64,000 nt of DNA from Serratia ficaria (GCF_900187015.1 NZ_LT906479.1:5145974-5209973); one strand, 5' to 3'; counted from the stretch's first letter, positions 51,484 to 59,405 are shown. Notes: a model not told the origin generated them from the letters alone. A program made the numbers and translations.

Positions 51484-51506
51484 CGGGGCCGCGTGTGCCG
51501 GCCCCG
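51484..51506. terminator. GC hairpin between convergent adeP and the 51512–52564 gene
   Basis: CGGGGCC/GGCCCCG (51484–51490 with 51500–51506) forms a 7-bp stem six bases past adeP. The T-run is weak, so it is a tentative shared terminator. Confidence 0.4.
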
Positions 51507-51511
51507 CTGAT

Positions 51512-52564
51512 TTACGCTCCCGGCGTCGCGTCCGGCGCCTGATTGAGCACCCATTGCAGCGGCCGTTTGAACCGCGCCTGCCAGCTGCCGGCCACATCCT
51601 CGCCCTGAGCGAAATGCAGCGTTCGCACCTGATTCTCCTCGCCGAACAGATTGGCGAAATGCAGCGCCAGCGCCTGATCGCTGAATTTCTGCCGATCGTA
51701 ATACGTCACCACAATCCTTTTATGCGCCGCCAGCGACTGCTGCGCCGGCTCGATGTCGCCGTTGGGGGCGATCAGTAACGCCCCGGCATAAAACTGCGGG
51801 TATTTCGCCACCAGGTTGGCGGCATGCAGCGCGCCCTGGCCGCGGGCGCTGAGATAAACCCGCTGGGTATTCAGCTTCAACTGCGGGGCGTACTGCCGGA
51901 GCGTGCGCTGGATGGCGCTCTGGGTGCTTTCATCGCTGTAGTTCGACCAGCGGAAGCTGTTTTCCGACAGCATCTGGGTACCGTTAATCTCGATGTAGGC
52001 CACGCCCATTTCGCCGAACAGCAGCCGCTCTTCCGGGCTGATGGCGGCGGCTTTGCCGTAGGCATGCAGGAAGATCACCGTTGGCCAGCCTTCCGGCGGC
52101 GGCGCGCCGTCAGGCAGGGCAACGCTGGCCTTGCCTTCAAACTGCCGGGCGTGCTGCAGATAGCGCGCCTTGGTGGCGGCGAGGATCGACTGATAGGTGG
52201 CGCTGTGCTGGATGCTGTTGAAAGCGTCGTCCTCCAGCAAATTGTAGTAATACCACAGCCCGCGGTTGGCGCTGAGCTGCAGATAGCGCTCCGCCAGCTC
52301 GGTTTGCCCTTTTTCCGCCGAAGAGGCCGCCAGCTGGTAGGGCGCCCAGACGTTGCGGCCGTCTTCGCGCATCAGCGTCAGGTACAGCGACATGGCCTCG
52401 AGCTTTTTATCATCCTGGTTCTGCGCCGAGCGCGACAGCTGGGCGTTCAGCGGGCTGTGCGCCGGCAATGCTATCGGTTCTTCGCCGGCGGGATAGCGCA
52501 CCTCTGCGGCGAATGCGGGTCTGGTGATGAAAGCGAAAAGCACGGCTAAAATAAAAAAATGCAT
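51512..52564 (-). CDS. Secreted α/β-hydrolase-fold protein without the usual nucleophile
   Basis: This 350-residue protein starts with a signal peptide (MHFFILAVLFAFITRPAFAA). Residues ~50–145 are helical and resemble Sel1/TPR-type repeats (AERYLQLSANRGLWYY); residues ~155–345 look like an α/β hydrolase (WPTVIFLHAYG at 160–170). At the nucleophile elbow, where GxSxG is expected, the sequence is SARGQGA, with Gly242 in the Ser position. It may be a non-catalytic binding protein. I know no gene name for it; it lies between adeP and chrR, where E. coli has nothing. Confidence 0.7.
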   Translation of the reverse strand: MHFFILAVLFAFITRPAFAAEVRYPAGEEPIALPAHSPLNAQLSRSAQNQDDKKLEAMSLYLTLMREDGRNVWAPYQLAASSAEKGQTELAERYLQLSANRGLWYYYNLLEDDAFNSIQHSATYQSILAATKARYLQHARQFEGKASVALPDGAPPPEGWPTVIFLHAYGKAAAISPEERLLFGEMGVAYIEINGTQMLSENSFRWSNYSDESTQSAIQRTLRQYAPQLKLNTQRVYLSARGQGALHAANLVAKYPQFYAGALLIAPNGDIEPAQQSLAAHKRIVVTYYDRQKFSDQALALHFANLFGEENQVRTLHFAQGEDVAGSWQARFKRPLQWVLNQAPDATPGA

Positions 52565-52643
52565 AATGGTATGGCTTTAATTTTTAATGAGTTTAAGGAC
52601 TTCTTGTCCTGCCGCGGCGCCTGAGCGGGCGCCGCAGGGGCGA

Positions 52644-53210
52644 TCACTCCACGCGACGAATAAAGTCGCTGAACGCGGACAACTGGCCGGTCAGGAAATC
52701 CAGCGTGCCTTGTTCAATCAGCTCGCCGGCCTGCTCATCCACCTTGTTCTGGATGACGCCGCCCATAAACTCCGGCTTGTTCATCACCATCGCATCGAGG
52801 AACACCAGGATCTGACGCAGGTGATACTGGCAGCGCGCGCCGCCGATCGGCCCCATGGAGCTGGTTTGAATGGCGACCGGTTTGCCGGCCAGCGGCTGAT
52901 TCGGCAAGCGCGACAGCCAGTCGATGGCATTCTTCAGCCCGCCCGGCACCGAGTAGTTGTATTCGGGGGTGACGATAATCACGCCGTCGGCCTGACGGAT
53001 TTGCTCGGCGATGGCTTCAACCGCGGCGGGAAAAGCGTCCTCCTGCTGCAGGTCGGCGTCGTATAGCGGAATATCGCGGATGGAAGGCAGCGCTTCGATG
53101 GCGACGCCTTGCGGCGCAAGCCCTGGCAGGGCGCGAGCCACCATGGCGTTGTAAGAGCCTTTGCGCAGGCTGCCGAGCAGGGTGACGATTTTTAATGCTT
53201 GGTCTGACAT
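52644..53210 (-). CDS. chrR: NAD(P)H-dependent FMN reductase ChrR (YieF)
   Basis: This 188-residue flavoprotein has the flavodoxin-like FMN loop LGSLRKGSYN near residue 11 and the second FMN loop PEYNYSVPGGLKNAIDW. The E. coli enzyme (188 aa) reduces quinones and chromate. I chose the start at 53208–53210 (MSDQALKIVTLLG); an upstream ATG at 53270 adds 20 residues without homology. Confidence 0.94.
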   Translation of the reverse strand: MSDQALKIVTLLGSLRKGSYNAMVARALPGLAPQGVAIEALPSIRDIPLYDADLQQEDAFPAAVEAIAEQIRQADGVIIVTPEYNYSVPGGLKNAIDWLSRLPNQPLAGKPVAIQTSSMGPIGGARCQYHLRQILVFLDAMVMNKPEFMGGVIQNKVDEQAGELIEQGTLDFLTGQLSAFSDFIRRVE

Positions 53211-53381
53211 GGTGATTCTCCCTTTCGAATGAACAGATTCAGCGGCTAACGTGGACAAATAGTAGGCCAAACGGGCAGGTGAGAATAGGCAATTGCTGAA
53301 TATTTAGCTGACTTTACAATTTTCTTCAGAAATTAATCCGTTAAAGAAAGTTTTATCTTGGTGTCTGCGCCGCGGCCGCTT

Positions 53382-54107
53382 TCAGCCGGGGGTGTTCAGG
53401 CTGGTCAGCCTGACGAAGCGGGTCGATTCGGCCGGAGAACGCGCAGAGATCTCGCCGTCCTTTTGCAGCCCCTGCGGCTCTTCGTATTGCCAGCACACCA
53501 GCCGTTCCAGTCCCGGCGCGCGCGCGCAGGCCCAGCTCAGGTACTCATCGGCATCGCTCATCACCTGCACTTCGGGGGTGGCGCTGGAGCGCAGATGGCC
53601 GGAGAACGGGTGCAAACGCAGCGTCGACTGGCCGCTGTTGCCCAGCCCGGAAATTTTCAACACGCTTTGACGGATGCTCCACAGCTGGGTTTCCGCCTCC
53701 AGCCGATCGTCCTGCGCGGCGATCCAGGCGGTTTCCGCCGGCGTTGGGTGCGGGGGCTGCAGCGCATTCTGACGCCCGCCGCGCGCGCGCATCACCTCGA
53801 TATCCAGCCCGACCTTGCCTTCGGCGCTCAGCAGCACGCCGACGGTATTGGCGGCATAGGCCAGGCTGAAATCCGGCAGATGGTGATCGGCGAAACAGGG
53901 ACGGCCGGTCGGCGTGGTGGCGATGGGCGGCAGCAGGGGCAGCCCATACAGATAGAACATCAGCTCGGCGAGCAAAATGCGCCCCTGCAGGAAACGCTGG
54001 CGGCGCTTAATGGAAAATGCGGCGGTTGCGGCAATCACCTCGGCGGAGAGTCTCCGGGTATCCAGAACGGTGGAGGCTGGGCTCCATCGGGCAAAATGAC
54101 ACGCCAT
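53382..54107 (-). CDS. yieE: YieE-like 4'-phosphopantetheinyl transferase superfamily protein
   Basis: This 241-residue protein matches E. coli YieE (e.g. RILLAELMFYLYG). The PPTase metal motif is present as GLDIEV (Asp102, Glu104). The second motif, normally W-x-x-K-E-(A/S), reads Trp143…Arg146-Gln147-Ser148…Lys151, so the catalytic Glu is Gln; E. coli YieE deviates there too. Activity on carrier proteins is therefore doubtful. It lies just outside the left end of the mnmE island. Confidence 0.85.
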   Translation of the reverse strand: MACHFARWSPASTVLDTRRLSAEVIAATAAFSIKRRQRFLQGRILLAELMFYLYGLPLLPPIATTPTGRPCFADHHLPDFSLAYAANTVGVLLSAEGKVGLDIEVMRARGGRQNALQPPHPTPAETAWIAAQDDRLEAETQLWSIRQSVLKISGLGNSGQSTLRLHPFSGHLRSSATPEVQVMSDADEYLSWACARAPGLERLVCWQYEEPQGLQKDGEISARSPAESTRFVRLTSLNTPG

Positions 54108-54241
54108 TGTTCACTCCATGACAGAGGGGTCGCTGATAACGCAGGAGGGTTAGATTAAGCCTAAGTCGAGGATTTATCATCAAAAAACGGTATGCGTTTT
54201 ATCCTATTTATTGAGTCTTCTGGGAGATAATGAGCGGAAGA

Positions 54242-54268
54242 TGCCCCCGCGCAACGGCGGGGGGGGCA
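54242..54268 (-). terminator. Original mnmE terminator, now separated from mnmE by the island
   Basis: TGCCCCCGC and GCGGGGGGGCA form a strong GC hairpin beside the left attachment repeat on the chromosomal side. In the pre-insertion chromosome it would lie about nine bases past the mnmE stop. It is now 5.1 kb away. Confidence 0.6.
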
Positions 54269-54276
54269 AATCAAGT

Positions 54277-54304
54277 TTATTTACCGATGCAGAAGCTGGA
54301 GAAA
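54277..54304. other. Left attachment site repeat (attL)
   Basis: This 28-bp sequence is identical to 59406–59433, the last 28 bases of mnmE (stop codon included). The copies differ immediately outside. The 3' end of mnmE/trmE is a known integration target (for example for SGI1). Confidence 0.92.
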
Positions 54305-54670
54305 GCCACCTACAAATTTGATTATAAAGCACTTTTTTGTGAGTATTTTAAAAGCTTGGACATAAACTTGGACATACTTTGGAGTCCAGCCTTCCATATG
54401 CTGCTGTGGATAACAATGGAAGACCCGCGATCTGGCGGCTATAGAGAGATGTGGATAAGTTCCCCGTTGCCAACGCCGCTCAAGACGCGCCAATGACGCA
54501 TCGTTGATGCCAAACTCTCCTGATTCCTCTGCCGAACACTACGTATTTCACCCCGATTTTTCTCGATCAACCCGGTGGTATTGCAGACCGTATTGTTCGA
54601 GGAAGTGTGGAGCCCCATGCGATGAGATTCAAAGGACGGGCCGTCGTGGCCTATATCCAGGAAATCTCTC
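54305..54670. other. Island left-end region with direct repeats and two DnaA-box matches
   Basis: No convincing gene is seen. An AT-rich tract is followed by CTTGGACATA twice at 54355–54364 and 54367–54376 (12-bp period), then by two perfect TGTGGATAA DnaA-box matches at 54405–54413 and 54450–54458. A 70-codon minus-strand frame (54281–54493) runs into the att repeat and has no recognisable features. The repeats could be integrase/excisionase arm sites or part of a former element origin. Confidence 0.4.
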
Positions 54671-55075
54671 ATGACAGGCAATCACAGCAACTTCATCCCG
54701 CAGGCGCATGTCGTTCCGTTCATCACACCACTAGCGTTGCTGCTTGATGCCTGCCTCACCCCGGTAGAGCGCAATGCATGGCAGGTTCTGCGCATGCTGC
54801 GCGCTGTCGATGGTCGCAGTGCGCTGGCCAGTCTGGCGCAGTTGCGGCCTTATCTCACCACCACGCCGCTAGGACAGCGTGCTGGCTACGAAACAGCCTG
54901 GCGTGCGCTTATCGTGCTGCGCTTGACGGGCTGGAAAGCGCCGGCTGCTGGTGGGCCTACGGCGCGGTCACTGACTGCTGATCAGCGCGCGCTGGATATG
55001 CAGGTGCGGCAAACCATCCGTCGGGAACTGGGGCACGAGAGGACACAGATTACGGCGGTGTACTTGGGCAGGTAA
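54671..55075 (+). pseudogene. Chimeric remnant: STY4528-like island replication protein joined to an integrase tail
   Basis: The 134-residue frame starts like STY4528-family pathogenicity-island replication proteins (LLLDACLTPVERNAWQVLRML, then LRPYLTTTPLG…YETAWRALIVLRLTGW, residues ~26–92). The last ~30 residues change style and end RRELGHERTQITAVYLGR, the C-terminal signature of a tyrosine integrase. The full replication protein would be several hundred residues, so this looks like a deletion scar joining two island genes. Family assignment is from memory. Confidence 0.6.
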
Positions 55076-55419
55076 AAGTTTGCACTTGTTGCCTTTACTC
55101 GCTCGAGTAAATACCACCATGACACCAATATTGCATCTGAGCCAAAAAATAAATCATCATTTATCTTAATGATAGATCCTGTTTACCTATCCAATAGACC
55201 GTATTAGCTTTTTAGTGGAGATTTTTTCTGGTTTTAAATTTTTTATTATGCAATAAATCATATGGAGATAAATATAGATGTTCCTATAAGTTAATCAAAT
55301 AGCACGGTAAAAAATATTTTACTGAGTGATGATTAACGTACGCGAAAAGACAGGTCTGATGTTTCATTTATTTTCGTAAATAAATAAGCGTTCAAGCTTA
55401 CCTATCAGGGAATCACGAA
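55076..55419 (+). promoter_or_regulatory. AT-rich promoter region of the island biosynthetic operon
   Basis: This 344-bp stretch is much richer in A/T than the chromosome around the island. A perfect inverted repeat ATTTATTT-TCGT-AAATAAAT lies at 55366–55385, 35 bp before the first gene, where it could be an operator. AGGGA at 55407–55411 serves as ribosome site. No regulator gene lies nearby. Confidence 0.5.
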
Positions 55420-56367
55420 ATGAACATTCAAAAAATACCAGTCATAGAGCATGCGGATTTTTCTATCAATAACTTTCAGGTAAAACAATTTATCGGAGCC
55501 CTTAAAGAGTTTGGACATATTCACATCATAAATATCACCGACCCTGCATTTTGTGCTGGGGCAGTGCATCTAAAACGTGTTGCCCAACAACTGTTTGGAT
55601 TATCTCACGAAAATAAAATGTCGCTCTATATTGGAGACTCTATTGGCCATCGAGGATACGTCCCGATAACAGAGAAAGGACAATATGCTGACGAAAACAA
55701 GAGAGTTTACGAGGCTTTTGATATTGGCTTTACAGGAGAATCAAACTGGATTCTAAGCGGAGAGAATCGTTATCCAGAGCAGATTCCGGATGCAGCTAAG
55801 GTTATCAACAGGTACTTTGATTTTTCCCTCGCACTCGGACGTTCCATCACATCACATCTCTTATCACACTATGATCATCACGGTATCAGAGCTATTGATG
55901 CAACCCGTAGTCCTGCAAGTCAGCTCAGACTGATCCACTATCTTTCGCATGAACCAGAAGAGACCCAATTGGCATCAAGCATGGGAGCCCATACCGATTA
56001 CGAGCTTTTCACTCTTATGTTGCAGGATTCTCCTGGACTGTTCTACAAGAAAAATGGGGATTGGCAGGCCGTGCCTGCAATGCGGAACTCCCTTTTACTG
56101 ATTGCTGGTGATGTCTTGGAAATACTATCAGGCGGTGAGATTCAATCACTTAATCACCGAGTAGTAGCTAATGGTGATGAACGATACAGTTTCCCATTCT
56201 TCATGAATTTAAACCCAGATACGCAACTAAAGCGGGTTGGTGCACCCGATTTTAATATTGGACGCCATCTCATTTCGCAACTGACCCGAGACTTCCCTTA
56301 TCTTCGTCACAAAGTTGACGCCACTTACAATCCTGATTTTGAGGCAAATAAAAATGAGGCGGTTTGA
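55420..56367 (+). CDS. Isopenicillin-N-synthase-like Fe(II) oxygenase (2OG-FeII family)
   Basis: This 315-residue protein has the DIOX_N domain (residues ~5–110, with GHRGYVP at 76–82) and a C-terminal 2OG-Fe(II) oxygenase core. The iron facial triad is His191–Asp193 (GAHTDYELFT) and His246 (SLNHRVV); Arg255–Ser257 (ERYSFPFF) is the RxS motif that binds the 2-oxoglutarate carboxylate. All key residues are intact. The substrate cannot be read from sequence; relatives oxidise amino acids, peptides or pyrimidines. It is the first gene of a four-gene operon and overlaps the next by 14 bp. Base composition is clearly AT-richer than the core genome. Confidence 0.85.
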   Translation: MNIQKIPVIEHADFSINNFQVKQFIGALKEFGHIHIINITDPAFCAGAVHLKRVAQQLFGLSHENKMSLYIGDSIGHRGYVPITEKGQYADENKRVYEAFDIGFTGESNWILSGENRYPEQIPDAAKVINRYFDFSLALGRSITSHLLSHYDHHGIRAIDATRSPASQLRLIHYLSHEPEETQLASSMGAHTDYELFTLMLQDSPGLFYKKNGDWQAVPAMRNSLLLIAGDVLEILSGGEIQSLNHRVVANGDERYSFPFFMNLNPDTQLKRVGAPDFNIGRHLISQLTRDFPYLRHKVDATYNPDFEANKNEAV

Positions 56368-57085
56368 GAATAAGCGGGTGATTGTGACTGGAGGAGCAAG
56401 TGGGATTGGATTAGCTACTGCTAAGCGATTTGCATCAGAGGGTGCAAGAGTTGCTGTTATAGATTTAAATACCACGCCATTTACCGATCAAACGCATAAA
56501 GAAAATGGAATCGAAATTTTCCTCGCTTGCGATATTTGTTGTGAAAAATCAGTTTACGACTCTTTTTCTATCATTCGTGAATGTTGGAACGGCATCGATA
56601 TCCTCGTAAACAATGCAGGGATCAGTATCCGCCACCAAAGCTTCAGGTGCATTTCATCCGAAGCATGGAATAAGGTGATAGATACTAACCTCAATGGACT
56701 ATTTAACGTTAGCAAAGCAGCCCTGGAGATCATGCATGAAGGTGTAATTATTAATACGGCATCTGTGAATGCTTTAGGAGCGTTTCCGCACTACGCGGAC
56801 TACAACGCATCGAAGGGGGCGATCATTTCACTCACTCGTACTATGGCTATCGAACTTGCTCCTAAAATCCGTGTCGTCTCAATATCTCCCGGCGCGGTTC
56901 TCACGCCCATGCAACTCGCCGAATATACTTCTGAAATGATTGAAGATGTGAATAAAGGAATTCCATTGGGCAGGCATGCTCGGCCTGACGAAATTGCAGC
57001 GATGACTGCGTTCCTTTGCTCAGATGAGGCGGCGTTTATAACTGGGCAAAATTTCATAATTGACGGGGGAGAAACTGCCAAATGA
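56354..57085 (+). CDS. Short-chain dehydrogenase/reductase (SDR)
   Basis: This 243-residue classical SDR has the NAD(P)-binding TGGASGIG near residue 12, NNAG near 86, and the catalytic Ser (NTASVNA) and YNASK, giving the full Asn–Ser–Tyr–Lys set. The C-terminus FITGQNFIIDGGE is typical of the FabG-like group. An Asp after the second β-strand (AVIDLN) favours NAD(H). It probably oxidises an alcohol made by a neighbouring oxygenase, or reduces a ketone. I chose the ATG at 56354 (MRRFENKRVIVTGG), inside the end of the previous gene; the frame is open 13 codons further up. It shares ATGA with the next gene. Confidence 0.88.
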   Translation: MRRFENKRVIVTGGASGIGLATAKRFASEGARVAVIDLNTTPFTDQTHKENGIEIFLACDICCEKSVYDSFSIIRECWNGIDILVNNAGISIRHQSFRCISSEAWNKVIDTNLNGLFNVSKAALEIMHEGVIINTASVNALGAFPHYADYNASKGAIISLTRTMAIELAPKIRVVSISPGAVLTPMQLAEYTSEMIEDVNKGIPLGRHARPDEIAAMTAFLCSDEAAFITGQNFIIDGGETAK

Positions 57086-58104
57086 TTATTCGTAAAAAGT
57101 CGATAGATACAGTTGATATATCTGGATGGGCAGATAACGTGAAGGAATACGCAAATCTGTTCAATCCGTACCAGAGTTTTGAGGATTTCACCGACCTTGC
57201 GGAAGAGTGTTTGCAACGGGTTAACCCTTATAAATACCCTGGGTTAATCGATTTTCGAAAAGGAAAAAATATCAATGGGGCCTTGCTCATCAAAGGTGCG
57301 TTGCTTGATGAAAATTTACCCCCAACAATTGATAGTATTGATGAGCTTATCGGTAGCAAGAACACTTACTACAGCGAATTTTATTTAATGATGCTGTCTC
57401 GCTTTCTCGGCGAGCCTTTCAGCTACCGACAAGAGAGGAATGGAACCATAATTCACAATATGAGACCAAAGCGGGGTAGTGAAAGTGAGATATCTTCGGA
57501 AAGTTCAGAGATTCTTCTCGACTTACATAACGAGAATATCTACCATCCAGTTTACCCAGACTACCTTCTTTTTTGTGGATTACGTAAAGACCCGGGAGGA
57601 AAAGCTAAAACAATCGTTGTGAGTGTTGATGATTTTTATAAAAACATTCTTCCTGATGATATACCCATATTACGAAGTAAGCGATTCAGGACCAGTGTTG
57701 ACTTCAACTTTGGCAATACCTTGGCGAAACGTGGCTCTGGCGTGTTGATTCAGGTGTTGTTTGGCCCCTCAGATAGTTCTTTTATCGCTTACGACGATGA
57801 ATATATTGCTGGCATAGATGTAGAATCACAAGCGGCATTAGATCGGTTACGAACCCTCTTGCATAATACGTTGTATGGTTTTGAACTGGAACAAGGGGAA
57901 ATTCTCATACTAGATAACCTTCGTACTATTCATGGAAGGACCGCATTTAAAGCTTGCTATGATGGTACGGACCGATGGATGCAGCGGGTATTGGTTACCC
58001 GAGATATCAGGAAAGCGTCTATACAGCTCGGCAATAGCTCAAGAGTCACCGAGTGGGTATATTCGCCTAACCAGGTTCTCGATTTTGTGGATAGAAAGGC
58101 ATGA
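57082..58104 (+). CDS. Clavaminate-synthase/AsnO-like Fe(II)/2-oxoglutarate amino-acid hydroxylase
   Basis: This 340-residue TauD/CAS-fold protein has the iron ligands His149 and Glu151 (LHNENIYHP) and His284 (TIHGRTAF), and Arg298 (DGTDRWMQRV) 14 residues after the second His to bind 2-oxoglutarate. Use of Glu in HxE and the H+14=R spacing are those of clavaminate synthase and asparagine oxygenase, which act on amino acids. No carrier domain or NRPS is nearby, so a free amino acid is the likely substrate; hydroxylation at Cβ is the usual chemistry of the group. It overlaps both neighbours by ATGA. Confidence 0.85.
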   Translation: MIIRKKSIDTVDISGWADNVKEYANLFNPYQSFEDFTDLAEECLQRVNPYKYPGLIDFRKGKNINGALLIKGALLDENLPPTIDSIDELIGSKNTYYSEFYLMMLSRFLGEPFSYRQERNGTIIHNMRPKRGSESEISSESSEILLDLHNENIYHPVYPDYLLFCGLRKDPGGKAKTIVVSVDDFYKNILPDDIPILRSKRFRTSVDFNFGNTLAKRGSGVLIQVLFGPSDSSFIAYDDEYIAGIDVESQAALDRLRTLLHNTLYGFELEQGEILILDNLRTIHGRTAFKACYDGTDRWMQRVLVTRDIRKASIQLGNSSRVTEWVYSPNQVLDFVDRKA

Positions 58105-58982
58105 GCCATTTTACAGATTGGAAGGCAATCGGAATAATGCTGCTGATTCCCCTGATATGGGGAATTGGTTTCCCGTTGACCCACAACGCCGTATCAGACG
58201 TCGAACCTGGTGTTTATATCTTTGGGCGATACCTGATAGCGTTACTTGTTATCACACCATTTGCACTCAAAGCGGGAATTCGAGTCTCAACAAAAACACT
58301 TATTGCCAGTATGGCTATTGGGATCATGCAGATGGGTTCGGCTTTTTTTCAGGCAAAGGCACTTCAAACCATCAGCTCAGCCGAAACAGCCTTTTGTGTA
58401 TGCCTGAGTGCAGCGATCATTGCTGTTTATGAATTTTGTTATTATCGGCGCATTCCTGCGGGCGATGCAATAGCCGTAGTTCTATCACTCTTGGGAGTGA
58501 CTCTCATGTCTGGCCTACATCTGAATGGACTCGGCATTGGTTACATGTATGGTTTAATGGCAGCTTTTTGTATATCGGCGGCCATAATTATCACCGGCTT
58601 TCTCTCTCGACTTCTTGATGTGAGCCGCTTTACTCTAGTTTTTTGGCAGTTACTGGCAGGTACATTGATTATGAGTTACTGGCCAGTAGCGCATGGAGTT
58701 AGCGGCATGTTCAAGATGCACGTGATCGTGGCTGTGCTTTTCGCTGGCGTCTTCGTTTCTGCGGTATGTCTATTCATCCAGGTGACCTGGCAACGTAGAA
58801 TCACTGACACCCAAACGGCACTTATTTTTAACATGGACCTGGTATTTGCCTCCTTGTTTGGTTTGATTAATGGCGAATCGATTTCTGTTTGGCAGGCTTC
58901 GGGGTGCCTCATGATGATGTTAGCAATCTCTGCAACGCCTGTTATGCAGATGCTTAGTAAAAATAAAATGTCAGTTCAGTGA
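58101..58982 (+). CDS. EamA/DMT-family exporter
   Basis: This 293-residue inner-membrane protein has about ten hydrophobic helices in two EamA repeats (first from WKAIGIMLLIPLIWGIGFPL, second from GIGYMYGLMAAFCISAAII). Relatives such as RhtA and YdcZ-type carriers export amino acids and small metabolites. As the last gene of the oxygenase operon (4-bp ATGA overlap) it most likely exports the product and may give self-protection. Base composition matches the other cargo genes. Confidence 0.87.
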   Translation: MSHFTDWKAIGIMLLIPLIWGIGFPLTHNAVSDVEPGVYIFGRYLIALLVITPFALKAGIRVSTKTLIASMAIGIMQMGSAFFQAKALQTISSAETAFCVCLSAAIIAVYEFCYYRRIPAGDAIAVVLSLLGVTLMSGLHLNGLGIGYMYGLMAAFCISAAIIITGFLSRLLDVSRFTLVFWQLLAGTLIMSYWPVAHGVSGMFKMHVIVAVLFAGVFVSAVCLFIQVTWQRRITDTQTALIFNMDLVFASLFGLINGESISVWQASGCLMMMLAISATPVMQMLSKNKMSVQ

Positions 58983-59060
58983 TGGTACCGTCTAAAAAAG
59001 TTGGGCACCGGACCAGCGAAAAAATCGGCAGTTCTGGCGCCCAACTCCTGGTTTTCAGAT

Positions 59061-59405
59061 TCAAACCCGCAGAACCACAAGATTCGTAGCAGGTACAAGA
59101 GAGTCGATGGTGTCGGCCCAGGCTTGCAACATAGCTTTGCGTTGCTCTGAATATTCAGCGCGGTTGTACACACCATGCACGCCACCGATGGTGTGGTTTA
59201 GCGCTTTTTCCACAACGTCAGATGCCCAACCCTTTTCGTGCAACAGGGTAGATGCCGTACGCCGCAAGTCGTGGATGGTGAAGGCTGGAATCTCCTGCCC
59301 TTGCAATGCGACCTTGAACGCCTTGTTCAGTGCGTTATGTGCGAACGGCTTGGTCAGAGAGCCGCGTCCAGGCAGGACCCATTCGCTGTTTCCGTGGAAC
59401 CCTCG
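59061..59405 (-). pseudogene. Tyrosine integrase, C-terminal fragment
   Basis: The minus strand encodes 114 residues of a P4-type integrase catalytic domain without a start: EWVLPGRGSLTKPFAHNALN, then the active-site HDLRRTASTLL and the HxxGGVHGVYNRAEY-like region with the tyrosine nucleophile in VYNRAEY. About 300 N-terminal residues are missing. The fragment begins exactly after the mnmE stop codon and stays in the mnmE reading frame (TAA then CGA GGG TTC). It is the probable remains of the enzyme that inserted the island. Confidence 0.85.

Noticed and set aside
53382..54107. YieE as carrier-protein activator for the island pathway
   Set aside because: The island has no carrier domains, and yieE is an old chromosomal neighbour outside the att repeats.
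54230..54496. 88-codon plus-strand frame across the left attachment site
   Set aside because: It reads through a terminator hairpin and the att repeat and resembles no protein.
54305..55400. Possibility that attP lies inside the integrase gene, so that its N-terminal half is at the left end
   Set aside because: In the integrase frame the att repeat contains the mnmE TAA in both copies, and the minus strand at the left end shows no integrase N-terminal sequence; the gene is simply truncated.
57082..58104. Halogenase activity for the third cargo enzyme
   Set aside because: Fe(II)/2OG halogenases lack the acidic ligand; Glu151 is present.
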